Shown here: positions 1-9,341 of the stretch, piece after piece
How the letters are laid out: every line of letters starts with the position of its first letter
Position numbering within the stretch: position 1 is the first letter of the stretch
NCBI GenBank assembly: GCA_965283955.1
Contig: CBDIQW010000001.1
Location: forward strand, 1,550,001 to 1,614,000
Length of the DNA stretch: 64,000 nucleotides
Reading direction: 5' to 3'
Origin: Emticicia sp965283955
GTDB taxonomy: Bacteria > Bacteroidota > Bacteroidia > Cytophagales > Spirosomataceae
The notes under the pieces: generated by a model
What the model was told of the DNA's origin: nothing
What the model saw: only the letters and a program-made list of their open reading frames with translations
The model's database searches: none
Translations under genes and position numbers: made by a program

Positions 1-126
1 ATCGTTGTATTGCAGGAATTTTAATCATTTTGTTGGTATTTAGAGAAAAAACAAAATTAACCCTTTTCTGATTTCATTATTCAAAAAAAGAGAGCGAATA
101 GGAAAAAATGGCATTTGAAAACTCAA

Positions 127-165
127 CAAAAAACCGACACAAGTAAGGCTCATGTCGGTTTTTTG
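127..165. terminator. Bidirectional rho-independent terminator
   Basis: A 12-bp stem (128-139 pairing with 153-164) has an A-run on one side and a T-run on the other, so it can stop transcription from either strand. It lies just past the stop codon of the minus-strand lipoprotein gene and probably also serves a plus-strand gene ending left of the window. Positions 1-126 hold no gene I can support. Confidence 0.8.
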
Positions 166-183
166 TTAAAATTCTATCATATT

Positions 184-2787
184 TTAGAAAGTCAAGGCAT
201 TGACTGTTGCCGACCCCGAAGTAATTGGCGAAGATTTCAGAGTTGCTCCAGTATTTGAGTAAGTTCCACCCGTGTATAATCCCCAGCCCGATGAATTTCC
301 AACAAAACTTCCACCAGTGTAAGTGCCGCCAAAATAGATTTTGTAAGCCGTACTTTTTGCCAAACTTGGATTCGAGAAATGGAAAATACTTGTTGCAATT
401 CTTGGCTTAAATGTGACCAAATCTTTACCAGCCGCATCTTCTATATGTACAATTGATGTTGCTGGTAGTGAAGCACTTGATTTGATAAACATTCCAACTT
501 GCGTTGAAGCCGCTCCGATAGATTTAGTCATGTTTGAGTTTGGGCCTCCCGATATTAGAGTACCGCCACTCACAATAAAATTACCATTTATGTCTATTCC
601 CTCATTTCCACTTACAATGGTTGTGCCACCTTTAATAAACAAATTTCCGTTACTATCTATACCATCCGAACCTCCCACAATCAACACTCCACCATTTACT
701 GTTAAGCTACTGTTATCATTGGCTTCTGTCCCACCAGTAACCGTTCCATAAGAAGTATTCAATCCATCATTTGAAGCGAGTAGATTACTTACGCCACCAT
801 TGATGGTAATAATGATTGACTCCATTCCTTCGTAAGATTTGGTTACGTTGATAGTTCCATCATTGACAGTTATTGATGCTCCCGATTTTAGTCCATCATC
901 AGTTGCTGATATAGTGAGTTCGCCATTATTCATCACAAAAGCACCATCGCTTTTGAAGCCTTTGGCTTCGCTGGTCATTGTACTGCTATACGTATATTTT
1001 GCTCCCGATGCCGTTATATTGGTCGTACCGCCACTCACAGTTGCCGTTCCATCAATATTGATTCCCTTGGCACCAATACCTGTACTTATTATTGTCAAGT
1101 TTCCGCCTCTGATTGATAAGTTTTTATCGCAATTGATACCCGCAGGTGAAGCAATATCCGCATCGGCAGATACATAATAAGCCGCTCCCGATGTCGTAAT
1201 TTTTACAGTTCCAGCGGTCAGCGTAAAGTCTCCACCAGTTTTTATACCTTTCGAACCTTTACCCGAAACTGCGAGGGTTATGGCATCAGCCGTACCGATT
1301 GTCATATAACTTTCACTCTTGATGGCATTTCCTTTATCTCCCGTTGTAGTAACGCTTATTTTACCACCCTTTATTAATACATAAGGTGTAATTGTTGCAT
1401 CTGTTCCTTCGTAGGGAGCAACAATTCCATCATCAACACTATTGATACTTACTGTTCCGCCATTGATTGCCACATAACCTTCTTCGGCCACAATACCATC
1501 GCTTGCTGAAGTGATGTTCACCGTTCCGTTATCCATAAGAAAATAATCATTGGCATGAATACCATCGCTTACTGCCGATTTTACAACAATATTAGCTTCG
1601 CTGATTGCAATATAATCATCGGCCACTATGGCGTGTTTATTGAGCCCCGTCACGTTTAGAGTTCCTGTTCCCATAAAACTCAATTGACCTTCACTAAAAA
1701 ATGTACCTTTTTGATCTTCTTTGCTGGTGGCGTAAGTTGCACCATCAATCAGATTATTGGTTGTTCCAGTCAAAATATTAATAGTACCTTTTTTGCTCGA
1801 CTGAATATTGATGGCAGGTCCTGATGAATTGGTAAGGCTTACACCTTTCATCGTGATATTAAATCGATATTCGCTATAAATCTTAAAACTACCTTTACTT
1901 GCAGTTCCCGATAATAAATAAACAATTTCCTTCGTAGTATTGGTCGAAGTTACGGTTACATCAGCCCCACTAACCGACACTGCAACACCCGAACTTGAAT
2001 AAGGGTTCTTGACCGAAGCACTTGTGCCTGAATAGGCAATCACTACTGTATCTTTGGCAGCAGTTGCAATACCAGAAGTTCCTGCCGCAATGGTGAGCGT
2101 AACCGTACAGGTTTGTCCACCTAAACTTAAATTAAAAGTAGCAGTACCAGATGATGTTGGTGTCCCCGAAATTGTATATGTCAAATTTCCTGCTCCGTTG
2201 GCCAAAGTTCCTGCGGCTACTGTTGCTGTTAAGCCTTCTACACCAGTTGAAGATGCCGTCGAAACATCATACGTTCCGCCATTTCCACCTGTGTAGGCCA
2301 TTGTTACAGTGCCTGTATAGGCAGTTCCGTTTGTACCAATAGCTGGTGCAACTGTACAAACTAAAGTAGCAATACTTGACTTTGAAACCGCTACTGGTAG
2401 AGATAATGTACAGTTTTGTCCACCTAAATCTATCGAAAAATTGGCTGTGCCAGATGCGGCAGGTGTACCTGTAATTACAAAGCTGGCGTTTCCGCTACCC
2501 GATGCCAAAGTACCTGCTGATAACGTTGCAGTTAGGCCTGTTACGCCTGTAGAAGCCACGGGCGAGCCTGCATCGTAGGCAATACCGTTACCACCAGTGT
2601 ATGGGACAGTTACCGTGCCTGTATAAGATGCACCACTTGTAGCAGTAGCCGAAAATGTTGTTGCTGAACAAGCCAGTGCGGTGATTGTTGCAGTTTTAAC
2701 AGTAGTTACTTCTTCACTTTTGCAAGCTTGGAAAATTGAAATAAAAGTTAGCAATATGCCAACGACCAAAATACTCCTTTTTTTCAT
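184..2787 (-). CDS. Carbohydrate-binding domain lipoprotein (DUF4353-like)
   Basis: This 867-residue protein begins with a lipoprotein signal peptide whose lipobox ends at Cys22 (FQAC), so it should be membrane-anchored and probably surface exposed. Residues about 35-235 hold two tandem copies of a roughly 100-residue Ig-like repeat, recognisable by YTGGNG and STGVxGLTAT. The remaining ~620 residues are Gly/Asn/Thr-rich with short recurring strands such as SDGI, DDGI and IKSE, typical of right-handed beta-helix proteins of the DUF4353 family; the studied member Cthe_2159 binds acidic plant polysaccharide. I infer polysaccharide binding; no catalytic residues are evident. The gene is monocistronic, diverges from the esterase gene at 3025, and is followed by a strong terminator. 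Confidence 0.75.
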   Translation of the reverse strand: MKKRSILVVGILLTFISIFQACKSEEVTTVKTATITALACSATTFSATATSGASYTGTVTVPYTGGNGIAYDAGSPVASTGVTGLTATLSAGTLASGSGNASFVITGTPAASGTANFSIDLGGQNCTLSLPVAVSKSSIATLVCTVAPAIGTNGTAYTGTVTMAYTGGNGGTYDVSTASSTGVEGLTATVAAGTLANGAGNLTYTISGTPTSSGTATFNLSLGGQTCTVTLTIAAGTSGIATAAKDTVVIAYSGTSASVKNPYSSSGVAVSVSGADVTVTSTNTTKEIVYLLSGTASKGSFKIYSEYRFNITMKGVSLTNSSGPAINIQSSKKGTINILTGTTNNLIDGATYATSKEDQKGTFFSEGQLSFMGTGTLNVTGLNKHAIVADDYIAISEANIVVKSAVSDGIHANDYFLMDNGTVNITSASDGIVAEEGYVAINGGTVSINSVDDGIVAPYEGTDATITPYVLIKGGKISVTTTGDKGNAIKSESYMTIGTADAITLAVSGKGSKGIKTGGDFTLTAGTVKITTSGAAYYVSADADIASPAGINCDKNLSIRGGNLTIISTGIGAKGINIDGTATVSGGTTNITASGAKYTYSSTMTSEAKGFKSDGAFVMNNGELTISATDDGLKSGASITVNDGTINVTKSYEGMESIIITINGGVSNLLASNDGLNTSYGTVTGGTEANDNSSLTVNGGVLIVGGSDGIDSNGNLFIKGGTTIVSGNEGIDINGNFIVSGGTLISGGPNSNMTKSIGAASTQVGMFIKSSASLPATSIVHIEDAAGKDLVTFKPRIATSIFHFSNPSLAKSTAYKIYFGGTYTGGSFVGNSSGWGLYTGGTYSNTGATLKSSPITSGSATVNALTF

Positions 2788-2826
2788 ACTGGTGTCTATT
2801 TTTTACAGAAACTATTTATAGGAAAA

Positions 2827-2848
2827 ATCAACAAAGTTTCTTGTTGAT
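2827..2848. promoter_or_regulatory. Inverted repeat upstream of the lipoprotein gene, possible operator
   Basis: ATCAACAA and TTGTTGAT form perfect 8-bp arms around a 6-nt spacer, about 40 nt upstream of the minus-strand start codon at 2787. Size and position suit a dimeric repressor site or a 5' leader hairpin. No regulator can be named. Confidence 0.3.
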
Positions 2849-2897
2849 AATTGAATAGACGAACAAGCCCTAAAAAAGGTGGTATGAAAAAATGAAA

Positions 2898-2931
2898 TTG
2901 CGGTAAAAATGCCAAATGTTGCGGTAAAAAT
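2898..2931 (+). repeat. 13-bp direct repeat, 21-bp period
   Basis: TTGCGGTAAAAAT occurs at 2898-2910 and again at 2919-2931. The 21-bp spacing is two helical turns, so both copies present the same DNA face. The second copy supplies the TTG of the predicted -33 element of the downstream promoter, which makes it a candidate activator or repressor site. Confidence 0.5.
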
Positions 2932-2948
2932 TATATTCTATACTTTTG
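2919..2948 (+). promoter_or_regulatory. Bacteroidota-type promoter for the esterase gene
   Basis: TTG at 2919-2921 is separated by 19 bp from TACTTTTG at 2941-2948, matching the Bacteroidota primary sigma consensus TTG-N19-TAnnTTTG. A second -7 match (TATCTTTG, 2996-3003) lies nearer the gene. It overlaps an in-frame TTG at 3001, so that TTG is unlikely to be the translation start. Confidence 0.55.
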
Positions 2949-3024
2949 CTGATGCTTTCCATTAAGAAAAACGAGCTTTCTCACCGAAAAATTTTTATCT
3001 TTGATAAAAACCAAATCATCAACT

Positions 3025-4731
3025 ATGAAAAAAACTTACTTCGTTTTTCTAATGTTGGTTGCTTATTCAGTGACCGCTCAAATCAATGTCACAGTCAACT
3101 TCCCGAGCCAAGGTATGCTTGATGGTCGACTGATATTAATGCTTTCAAAAAATGATAAATCTGAACCAAGATTTCAGATTCTTGATGGCCATGATACCCA
3201 ATTGGTTTTTGGCTTAGACCTTGATAATTGGGAGTCGAACAAACCTAAAATGATAAATTCGGGAAATACAACAGGTTATCCGGTTCAAAATCTAAAAGAT
3301 ATTCCTGCTGGAGAGTATTTTGTACAGGTTCTGCTGCATAAATATGAAACCTTTCATAGAAAAGATGGTAAAGTAGTAAAACTTCCGATGGATCGTGGTG
3401 AAGGCCAACAATGGAATCTGGCCCCAGGGAATATTTATTCCAAACCAATAAAAGTTTCGCTGAATCCTAAGATTGACAAAAATATTGAGGTCAAACTCGA
3501 CCAAACCATTCCACCCATCGAAGAACCAAAAGACACCAAATACATCAAGCACATTAAAATTCAGAGCAAACTTTTAACTGAATTTTGGGGCAGACCAATG
3601 TATTTAGGAGCTCATATTTTACTACCCGAAGGCTTTGACGAACACAAAGATGTGAAATATCCTCTGGCAATTTATCATGGACATTTTCCGAGTGATTTCG
3701 ATGGTTTCCGCACAACACCACCCGATGCCAATATGCCAACCGATGATTACAGCCCACGATTCAAAATTTATGGTTATAACAAAATTGTTCAGCAAGAAGC
3801 CTACGATTTTTACAAAATGTGGACTGGGCCAAATTTTCCGAGAGTCTTGGCTATCGAAATACAACACGCTTGCCCTTACTACGATGATTCTTACGCCGTA
3901 AACTCCGAAAGCATTGGGCCGTATGGCGATGCCATCACGTATGAGTTGATTCCGTACATTGAAAAGCAATTTAGAGGAATTGGCGAAGGTTGGGCCAGAT
4001 TTACCTACGGTGGCTCAACGGGTGGCTGGGAGGCTTTGGCTGTGCAAGTAAAATATCCGAACGAATACGGTGGTTGTTATGCGGCTTGCCCAGACCCGAT
4101 TGACTTTAGAGCTTTTACGACGGTTGATATTTATAAAGATAAAAATGCGTATTTCTACGAAAGTGATTTCAAGAAAACCGAACGCCCGGGCTACCGAGAT
4201 TATTTAGGACAGTTAACTGCTACTGTAAAAGAAATGAATATGCGAGAAGCGGCACTCGGCACGAAGTCGAGAAGTGGACAGCAATGGGATATTTGGGAGG
4301 CTGTGTTTTCCCCAGTTGGCAAAGATGGTTATCCTCAACCAATTTGGGACAAAAAAACTGGAGTAATTGATAAAAAAGTTGCCGAATATTGGCGAGAAAA
4401 CTACGATTTGACTTATATTTTGAAACGTGACTGGCCAAAATATGGCGATAAATGGCGAGGAAAAATAAGAATTTATTGCGGAGATATGGATAATTTTTAT
4501 CTGAATAATGCGGTATATTTGGCCGAAGCCGAGCTGAAAAACTTGAATAGTCCAGCCTACGAAGGTGAAGTAGATTACGGCGACCGTGCCGAACACTGTT
4601 GGAACGGCGACCACACACAACCAAATTATATCAGTCGCCTACGCTACCACCGTATGTTTATTCCAAAATGGGTTGAAGATATGAAGAAAACTGCACCTAA
4701 AGGAGTAGATTTGACGAGTTGGAGGTATTAA
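3025..4731 (+). CDS. Secreted putative esterase (alpha/beta hydrolase, PF00756-like)
   Basis: The product is a 568-residue secreted alpha/beta hydrolase of the putative-esterase class (enterochelin esterase/feruloyl esterase fold). I start it at the ATG at 3025, because it opens directly into a signal peptide (MKKTYFVFLM ... VTAQ); an upstream TTG overlaps a promoter element. About 180 N-terminal residues look like a beta-rich accessory domain. The hydrolase domain carries the nucleophile elbow GGSTGG with Ser331, and a C-terminal HCWNGDH segment likely supplies the catalytic His. The substrate is unknown; ester bonds in plant polysaccharide or peptide conjugates are plausible. It is transcribed alone and divergently from the carbohydrate-binding lipoprotein, which is suggestive but not proof of shared function. 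Confidence 0.75.
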   Translation: MKKTYFVFLMLVAYSVTAQINVTVNFPSQGMLDGRLILMLSKNDKSEPRFQILDGHDTQLVFGLDLDNWESNKPKMINSGNTTGYPVQNLKDIPAGEYFVQVLLHKYETFHRKDGKVVKLPMDRGEGQQWNLAPGNIYSKPIKVSLNPKIDKNIEVKLDQTIPPIEEPKDTKYIKHIKIQSKLLTEFWGRPMYLGAHILLPEGFDEHKDVKYPLAIYHGHFPSDFDGFRTTPPDANMPTDDYSPRFKIYGYNKIVQQEAYDFYKMWTGPNFPRVLAIEIQHACPYYDDSYAVNSESIGPYGDAITYELIPYIEKQFRGIGEGWARFTYGGSTGGWEALAVQVKYPNEYGGCYAACPDPIDFRAFTTVDIYKDKNAYFYESDFKKTERPGYRDYLGQLTATVKEMNMREAALGTKSRSGQQWDIWEAVFSPVGKDGYPQPIWDKKTGVIDKKVAEYWRENYDLTYILKRDWPKYGDKWRGKIRIYCGDMDNFYLNNAVYLAEAELKNLNSPAYEGEVDYGDRAEHCWNGDHTQPNYISRLRYHRMFIPKWVEDMKKTAPKGVDLTSWRY

Positions 4732-4733
4732 CA

Positions 4734-4856
4734 CCCATTAAAATGGGCGTTTAAGGGAACAAAGGAGTTTTTACAATCTAATTTCGGACTTGAAGTCCGA
4801 AAGGTAAAGTAAGTATTCATTTGTTCCCTTAGTCGGCCAATTTATTGGCTAAAAAG
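4734..4856. repeat. Composite palindromic element (nested hairpins)
   Basis: The spacer between convergent hydrolase genes is almost entirely palindromic. A 12-bp perfect inverted repeat (4752-4763 with 4820-4831, TAAGGGAACAAA) encloses a 10-bp hairpin centred on 4792 (TTTCGGACTT / AAGTCCGAAA). It is flanked by smaller hairpins at 4734-4747 (CCCATT/AATGGG) and near 4834-4850 (GCCAAT/ATTGGC). It could act as a terminator for both genes, but its complexity resembles REP/BIME elements. Confidence 0.6.
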
Positions 4857-4868
4857 CCAAATGTTTCA

Positions 4869-6170
4869 TTACTTCCCAGCCTCAGCATGAAGCATTTCTA
4901 AACCAACTGATGCACGAGGTTTAAAACCAGTCCACGGTTTATCATTAGAGCTTTGGTTTACATCTAAGTATTTCCCATAATCTTTTTTCTTCAAATGTAT
5001 TCCCAGAAAAGCCGTTACGAAATGTTGATTGATATTATTGATGCGGCGTTCGTTCCATGCGGGTTCGGCATAGCGGTAATATTCATCAAAGTGTAAGCCA
5101 GGCTTCAATGATTCAGCAGGTGGTGGATTTGGTGCTACATTATGGCGGGCATTCATATACGTAAGCATATAACGGTTAGCATTTACCGCACCATTATAAA
5201 TTGCCTTGATTCCTTTTTCATAACCCGAAATATCATCTTGACTTCCTGCCACAAAAAATGTCGGAATCTTCAAACCTTTGAGCGTTTCGGTGTCCCAAAC
5301 GCCACGTTCCATGCCCCACGGGGCAAACGCCACCACTGCTTTTATGCGTGAGTCGATACTTACTTTGTATTCAGCATTATTACCCGTACGAACTTCAATT
5401 GCTTTACTGCCACCGCTCAATGCCCCAAAAGTTTTAATGATTTGGTCGCTATAACCAGCACCTGCCACATTCAAAACGCCATAACCTCCCATTGAATAGC
5501 CGATGAGTCCGATATTTTGGTCGTCAACAATTCCTGATAAAAAACTGCTTTTATCTTTTCCTAAATTGGCAATCTGATTCATGATAAAAATATCATCTTT
5601 TGAGCGGTTAAGTAGTGTACTGGAAAAAGCTGCCGCATCACGAAAAGTTGATTCGGTATGGTCGATTGCTACAACAATATAACCTTTTGAGGCTAAATTT
5701 TCGGTTAGATAAGTTAATAAAAGTCTCGAACCCAAATAACCATGCGAAACAATAACGAGCGGAAATGCTCCATCGGTAGTTTTGGGAGCGGCATCACGTA
5801 CGGCACGACCTAAAAATGTAAACGGAATGAGTGGACGTTTTGGGTCGTTTGATGAACCCATCACTTGGTCGTAAGTTACGAGTTCTTTTACATCGGCCGC
5901 CACATTGGCTGGATACCACACTTCTACTTTGAGCGGTCGGTCGTAAGTAGGGTCAATGCCTCCCTTAGATTTTAGCACATCGACTTGGTTTTTATTCACA
6001 AAATCAAGTGTACGAACGCCAATTTTGTATTCACCACGAGGTGCAAGTTCGGGAGCATCGGGCAGGGCATCGCCATAAACAAACGTTTCGGTGATATTTT
6101 GAGCAAATGAATTGTTGCAGAAAATTAAACTGATGGCAAGAATCAGTAGTTTACTGAAGTTTTGTTTCAT
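4869..6170 (-). CDS. Secreted alpha/beta hydrolase (dienelactone hydrolase / PAF-acetylhydrolase-like)
   Basis: This 433-residue hydrolase has a signal peptide ending in NSFAQ. The oxyanion strand reads VSHGYLGS (about residues 141-148), the nucleophile elbow is GYSMGG with Ser226, and a late His lies in NARHN. The layout matches dienelactone hydrolase or platelet-activating-factor acetylhydrolase-like enzymes. Conserved stretches such as KVEVWYPAN (about 81-89) fit the family of predicted dienelactone hydrolases. The substrate is not evident. It is convergent with the other esterase and divergent from the histidine kinase gene beginning at 6278. Confidence 0.7.
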   Translation of the reverse strand: MKQNFSKLLILAISLIFCNNSFAQNITETFVYGDALPDAPELAPRGEYKIGVRTLDFVNKNQVDVLKSKGGIDPTYDRPLKVEVWYPANVAADVKELVTYDQVMGSSNDPKRPLIPFTFLGRAVRDAAPKTTDGAFPLVIVSHGYLGSRLLLTYLTENLASKGYIVVAIDHTESTFRDAAAFSSTLLNRSKDDIFIMNQIANLGKDKSSFLSGIVDDQNIGLIGYSMGGYGVLNVAGAGYSDQIIKTFGALSGGSKAIEVRTGNNAEYKVSIDSRIKAVVAFAPWGMERGVWDTETLKGLKIPTFFVAGSQDDISGYEKGIKAIYNGAVNANRYMLTYMNARHNVAPNPPPAESLKPGLHFDEYYRYAEPAWNERRINNINQHFVTAFLGIHLKKKDYGKYLDVNQSSNDKPWTGFKPRASVGLEMLHAEAGK

Positions 6171-6277
6171 TGGTAAGGTTGAGTTTGAATGAGAATCTTT
6201 TGCAAATTAGACAAGAAAAAGGGATTTTTGTTTGGGTTTTTCTATTATTTTTATGTTGCTATTTTTTACCCAAAGCC

Positions 6278-8098
6278 ATGAAAAAACTTTTCTTCCTTGT
6301 CTTATTCGCTCACTTTGCTGTTTCAATCTTCGCCCAAAACAAAGTCGATAGCCTGAAACAAGTTTTAGCAAAAACCAAAATTGATACGGTTCGACTCAAT
6401 ATTCTTTCCGACATCATCAAACAAAGCCTTTACTCCGACCCAACCGAAGCTCGGAAATTTGCCCAACAATACCTTTCGATTGCCCAGAAAAATAAAATTA
6501 CGAAGGAAATTGCCCGTGGAACAAATCTAATTGGTATGACCTACCACGTTGCAGGCGATGTAACGCAGGCTCTTGACTATTACGTTGAAGCCCTGAAAAA
6601 ATACGAGACCATCAAAGACTCGCTTTATATGGGCATTTCGATGAATAACATTGGGGCATGTTATCAGTTCAGAAAAAAGCCCAAAGAAACCATCGAATAT
6701 TACGAAAATGCTTTGTCGATATTCAAAAAAATCAATAATCAACAATGGATTGCCAATGTTTCGTACAATTTGGCAAGCCAATATGCCGAACAAAAAAATT
6801 TTTCTAAATCGCTCGTTGTGAGCCAATTAGCTTTAAAATCTTTTCAAGAATTAAAAGATAAAAACTCCGAAGGATTAGCCTTTACACAACTCGGGCGGAT
6901 TTATCTTGACACCGAAAAATATCCACAAGCAATAGCGTATTTCGAGAAATCGAATCAACTGATTTTGGAATCCGACGACCCGATTGCGGTAGGCATCAAT
7001 TACGAAAACTTAGGAGCTGCCTATACGCAAGTTGGTAACTATTCGGCTGGCGAAACTAAGCTTCTACGTGCCATTGACATCTTCAAAAAACACCAATCGC
7101 TTGAGCATCTGACCAAATCGTTGGCGGCCATAAAAACGCTTTATGCTAAATGGGGAAAATTCCAAGAAGCATTTCTCTACAGCGAAGAATTTCAGAAAGC
7201 CAACGATTCATTGTTTAATGCCACCAAAGATGAACGAATGCTCGAAACCATAAAAAAGTATGATTTAGAAAAAAAAGAGCAACAAATTAGCCTACTCAAC
7301 TCGCAAAATGAGTTGAAAGATTTGAAAATCAAGAAGTCGGAAGTAGAAGCTGTTTTTTATGGAGTCGGTATTTTGGGGTTAATTATTTTGGTAGGAATTG
7401 GTTTCTATTTGTATCAAATCAAGAAAAAAACGAGCGAAGAACTTTCGCAGAAAAATGCAATTATTACCGAAGCTCTGCACGAAAAAGAGGTGTTGATGCA
7501 AGAAATTCATCATCGGGTAAAGAATAATTTACAAGTAGTTTCGAGTTTATTAAGTATTCAATCTCGACATCTTACTGATAATCAAGCCATTGAAGCAATA
7601 AGAGAAGGACAAAACAGAGTTAAAACAATGGGTTTGATTCACCAAAGTCTCTATCAAGAAAATGATTTTCGAGGTGTAAATATGAAGAATTACATCAGTA
7701 AATTGATTAAAAACCTCTTTAATTCATATAATATTCAACCTGAAAAAATACAACTCAAAACCGAAATAAAAGATTTGAATTTAGATATTGATACCGTTGT
7801 TCCGCTCGGACTGATTATCAATGAACTGGTGACCAATGCTCTCAAATACGCTTTTCCAGAAGATAAAAAAGGAATAATTTGGGTAAAAGCAAACCTCGAA
7901 AACGAAAGGTTTCTTTTGCAAGTTTATGATGATGGTATTGGACTTCCCGAAGGTTTTAGTATCGAAAAAACTCATTCGATGGGCTACCAATTAATTCAAA
8001 ACTTTGTCAATAAACTTTCAGCACAACTTTCCGTTTTGAATAAAAATGGTACATTTGTCGAACTATCAATTCCCCAAAAAAGTATTCAGAAAACATGA
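6278..8098 (+). CDS. TPR-containing sensor histidine kinase (HisKA_2 type)
   Basis: A 606-residue membrane sensor kinase. I place the start at the ATG at 6278, which opens a signal peptide (MKKLFFLVLF ... IFAQ); upstream in-frame codons would add an improbable leader overlapping the divergent gene. The periplasmic part holds about six tetratricopeptide repeats (roughly residues 30-320), then a coiled coil, one transmembrane helix (YGVGILGLIILVGIGF) and a second coiled coil. The dimerisation domain carries HHRVKNN (His411/His412) typical of HisKA_2, followed by a HATPase domain with N box (NELVTNALKYAF) and G1 box (DDGIGLP). Such TPR kinases in Bacteroidota pair with LuxR-type regulators, and here the next gene overlaps by 4 nt (ATGA). 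The signal sensed is unknown. Confidence 0.85.
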   Translation: MKKLFFLVLFAHFAVSIFAQNKVDSLKQVLAKTKIDTVRLNILSDIIKQSLYSDPTEARKFAQQYLSIAQKNKITKEIARGTNLIGMTYHVAGDVTQALDYYVEALKKYETIKDSLYMGISMNNIGACYQFRKKPKETIEYYENALSIFKKINNQQWIANVSYNLASQYAEQKNFSKSLVVSQLALKSFQELKDKNSEGLAFTQLGRIYLDTEKYPQAIAYFEKSNQLILESDDPIAVGINYENLGAAYTQVGNYSAGETKLLRAIDIFKKHQSLEHLTKSLAAIKTLYAKWGKFQEAFLYSEEFQKANDSLFNATKDERMLETIKKYDLEKKEQQISLLNSQNELKDLKIKKSEVEAVFYGVGILGLIILVGIGFYLYQIKKKTSEELSQKNAIITEALHEKEVLMQEIHHRVKNNLQVVSSLLSIQSRHLTDNQAIEAIREGQNRVKTMGLIHQSLYQENDFRGVNMKNYISKLIKNLFNSYNIQPEKIQLKTEIKDLNLDIDTVVPLGLIINELVTNALKYAFPEDKKGIIWVKANLENERFLLQVYDDGIGLPEGFSIEKTHSMGYQLIQNFVNKLSAQLSVLNKNGTFVELSIPQKSIQKT

Positions 8099-8706
8099 GT
8101 GAAATCCGTATTCTGATTATCGAAGACGACCCAATTATTGCCGCTGATATTGCCGATTATCTCAATAATGTTGATTATCGGGTTTCGGGCATTGCCTATA
8201 ATCCAATGCAGGCTTATGAGCAGCTAAAAAATAACTTACCTGATTTAATTTTGCTCGACATCAACCTTTCTTCTGAGCAAAATGGCATTGATATTGCCAC
8301 GTTTATTCACCAAAATCACGCAATTCCTTTTATTTTTCTTACCTCCTATTCTACTCGTGAGGTACTAAACAAAGCCAAAATTACAGAGCCAAGTGGCTAT
8401 ATCGTAAAGCCATTCGACGAAGAAGATTTATTTGCCACCATCGAAATTGCCCTCTATAACTTTGCTCAAAAACAAAAATATACTCGCCCAACACTCGACT
8501 TTTCGAGAATCAATAAAAGCATCGTCAATCCACTCAGCGACCGTGAGTTTGAGGTACTTCAGCAGATTTTTGAAGGTAAAACTAACCAACAAATGGCCGA
8601 TACCCTGTTTGTTTCGGTGAGTACGATTAAGACCCACATCAGTAATATTTTCTTCAAATTTGAAATAAATTCTCGCACTGCCTTGATGGCAAAATTGAGA
8701 AATTAA
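8095..8706 (+). CDS. Response regulator, receiver plus LuxR-type HTH
   Basis: A 203-residue two-component regulator translationally coupled to the kinase through an ATGA overlap. The receiver domain (about 1-125) has acidic residues Asp11/Asp12, the phospho-acceptor Asp55 in LLDINL, a conserved Thr/Ser after FIFLTS and the Lys of VKPFD. The C-terminal ~65 residues form a LuxR/NarL helix-turn-helix (LSDREFEVLQQI, then TNQQMADTLFVSVSTIKTHI). It should bind DNA as a dimer once phosphorylated. Its targets cannot be read from the sequence; the small secreted-protein genes immediately downstream are possible ones. Confidence 0.88.
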   Translation: MSEIRILIIEDDPIIAADIADYLNNVDYRVSGIAYNPMQAYEQLKNNLPDLILLDINLSSEQNGIDIATFIHQNHAIPFIFLTSYSTREVLNKAKITEPSGYIVKPFDEEDLFATIEIALYNFAQKQKYTRPTLDFSRINKSIVNPLSDREFEVLQQIFEGKTNQQMADTLFVSVSTIKTHISNIFFKFEINSRTALMAKLRN

Positions 8707-8841
8707 GCATTTCTATCTTCACAAAAATCATACTTTAGGCTGATTTTTTCTTCAATGAGTTGCCATAGTTTTGTATCGTTAAAAACACGATAAGAATCCT
8801 TGTATTCTCTAAAAACTTAATCTTAAATCAGCATTATAGCT

Positions 8842-9279
8842 ATGAAAACAACACTCACATTCCTGTTATTGCTTTGTACGGCTACTGTTTTTGCCCAAAG
8901 TATAACCAGCTCTTCTAAACCAACTACTAATACCGAAAAACCGAAACCAAAAATTGGCTCGAAAACCGACATTCGGAACCCGTTTGATACCACAAAAGTG
9001 AAACCAAAAGCACAAGCCAAAAACAAAGAAACTGGCTGGGGCGATGTTGGTGTGGCAAACCAAAACAACGGATATATTGGAGAAACAGAGAAGAATAAAA
9101 ATAAAGCAACTCGCAGCTATGTAAATAAAAAAAACGATAGAAATAATCTTGGAGGAGAAGATGACCCTTTTGGTAAAACAAAAGCAACTAAAACTAATAA
9201 TGTGATTGACGGAGACGACCCTTTTGGTAAAACTCCCCAAAAAGGCACATCGAAAAAGAAAAATGGGTATGCCCATTAA
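8842..9279 (+). CDS. Small secreted Lys/Asn-rich protein of unknown function
   Basis: A 145-residue protein with a clear signal peptide (MKTTLTFLLLLCTATVFAQ) and a low-complexity, strongly basic mature part. It contains two copies of the motif DDPFGKT (around residues 111-117 and 129-135) and an earlier related IRNPFDTTK. No domain is recognised; it is probably disordered. A -7-like TAGTTTTG at 8766-8773 lies about 70 nt upstream. Its position after the two-component pair is the only hint to regulation. Confidence 0.65.
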   Translation: MKTTLTFLLLLCTATVFAQSITSSSKPTTNTEKPKPKIGSKTDIRNPFDTTKVKPKAQAKNKETGWGDVGVANQNNGYIGETEKNKNKATRSYVNKKNDRNNLGGEDDPFGKTKATKTNNVIDGDDPFGKTPQKGTSKKKNGYAH

Positions 9280-9341
9280 GAGGTAAGTTTCCAAAAGCAT
9301 TTACGAATAGTTGCCGAGTCAATTCTTTTAACTTCATTGCC

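Noticed and set aside
413..2342. Several plus-strand open frames of 60-112 codons opposite the lipoprotein gene
   Set aside because: They are Pro/Val/Leu-rich antisense readings of a Gly/Thr/Asn-rich repetitive protein and lack signals of their own.
3001..3024. TTG at 3001 as start of the esterase
   Set aside because: The TTG is part of a TATCTTTG promoter-like element and would place eight polar residues before a good signal peptide.
4213..4624. Two overlapping minus-strand frames of about 135 codons opposite the esterase
   Set aside because: They lie wholly within the esterase gene, which has complete family motifs, and show no domain or start context.
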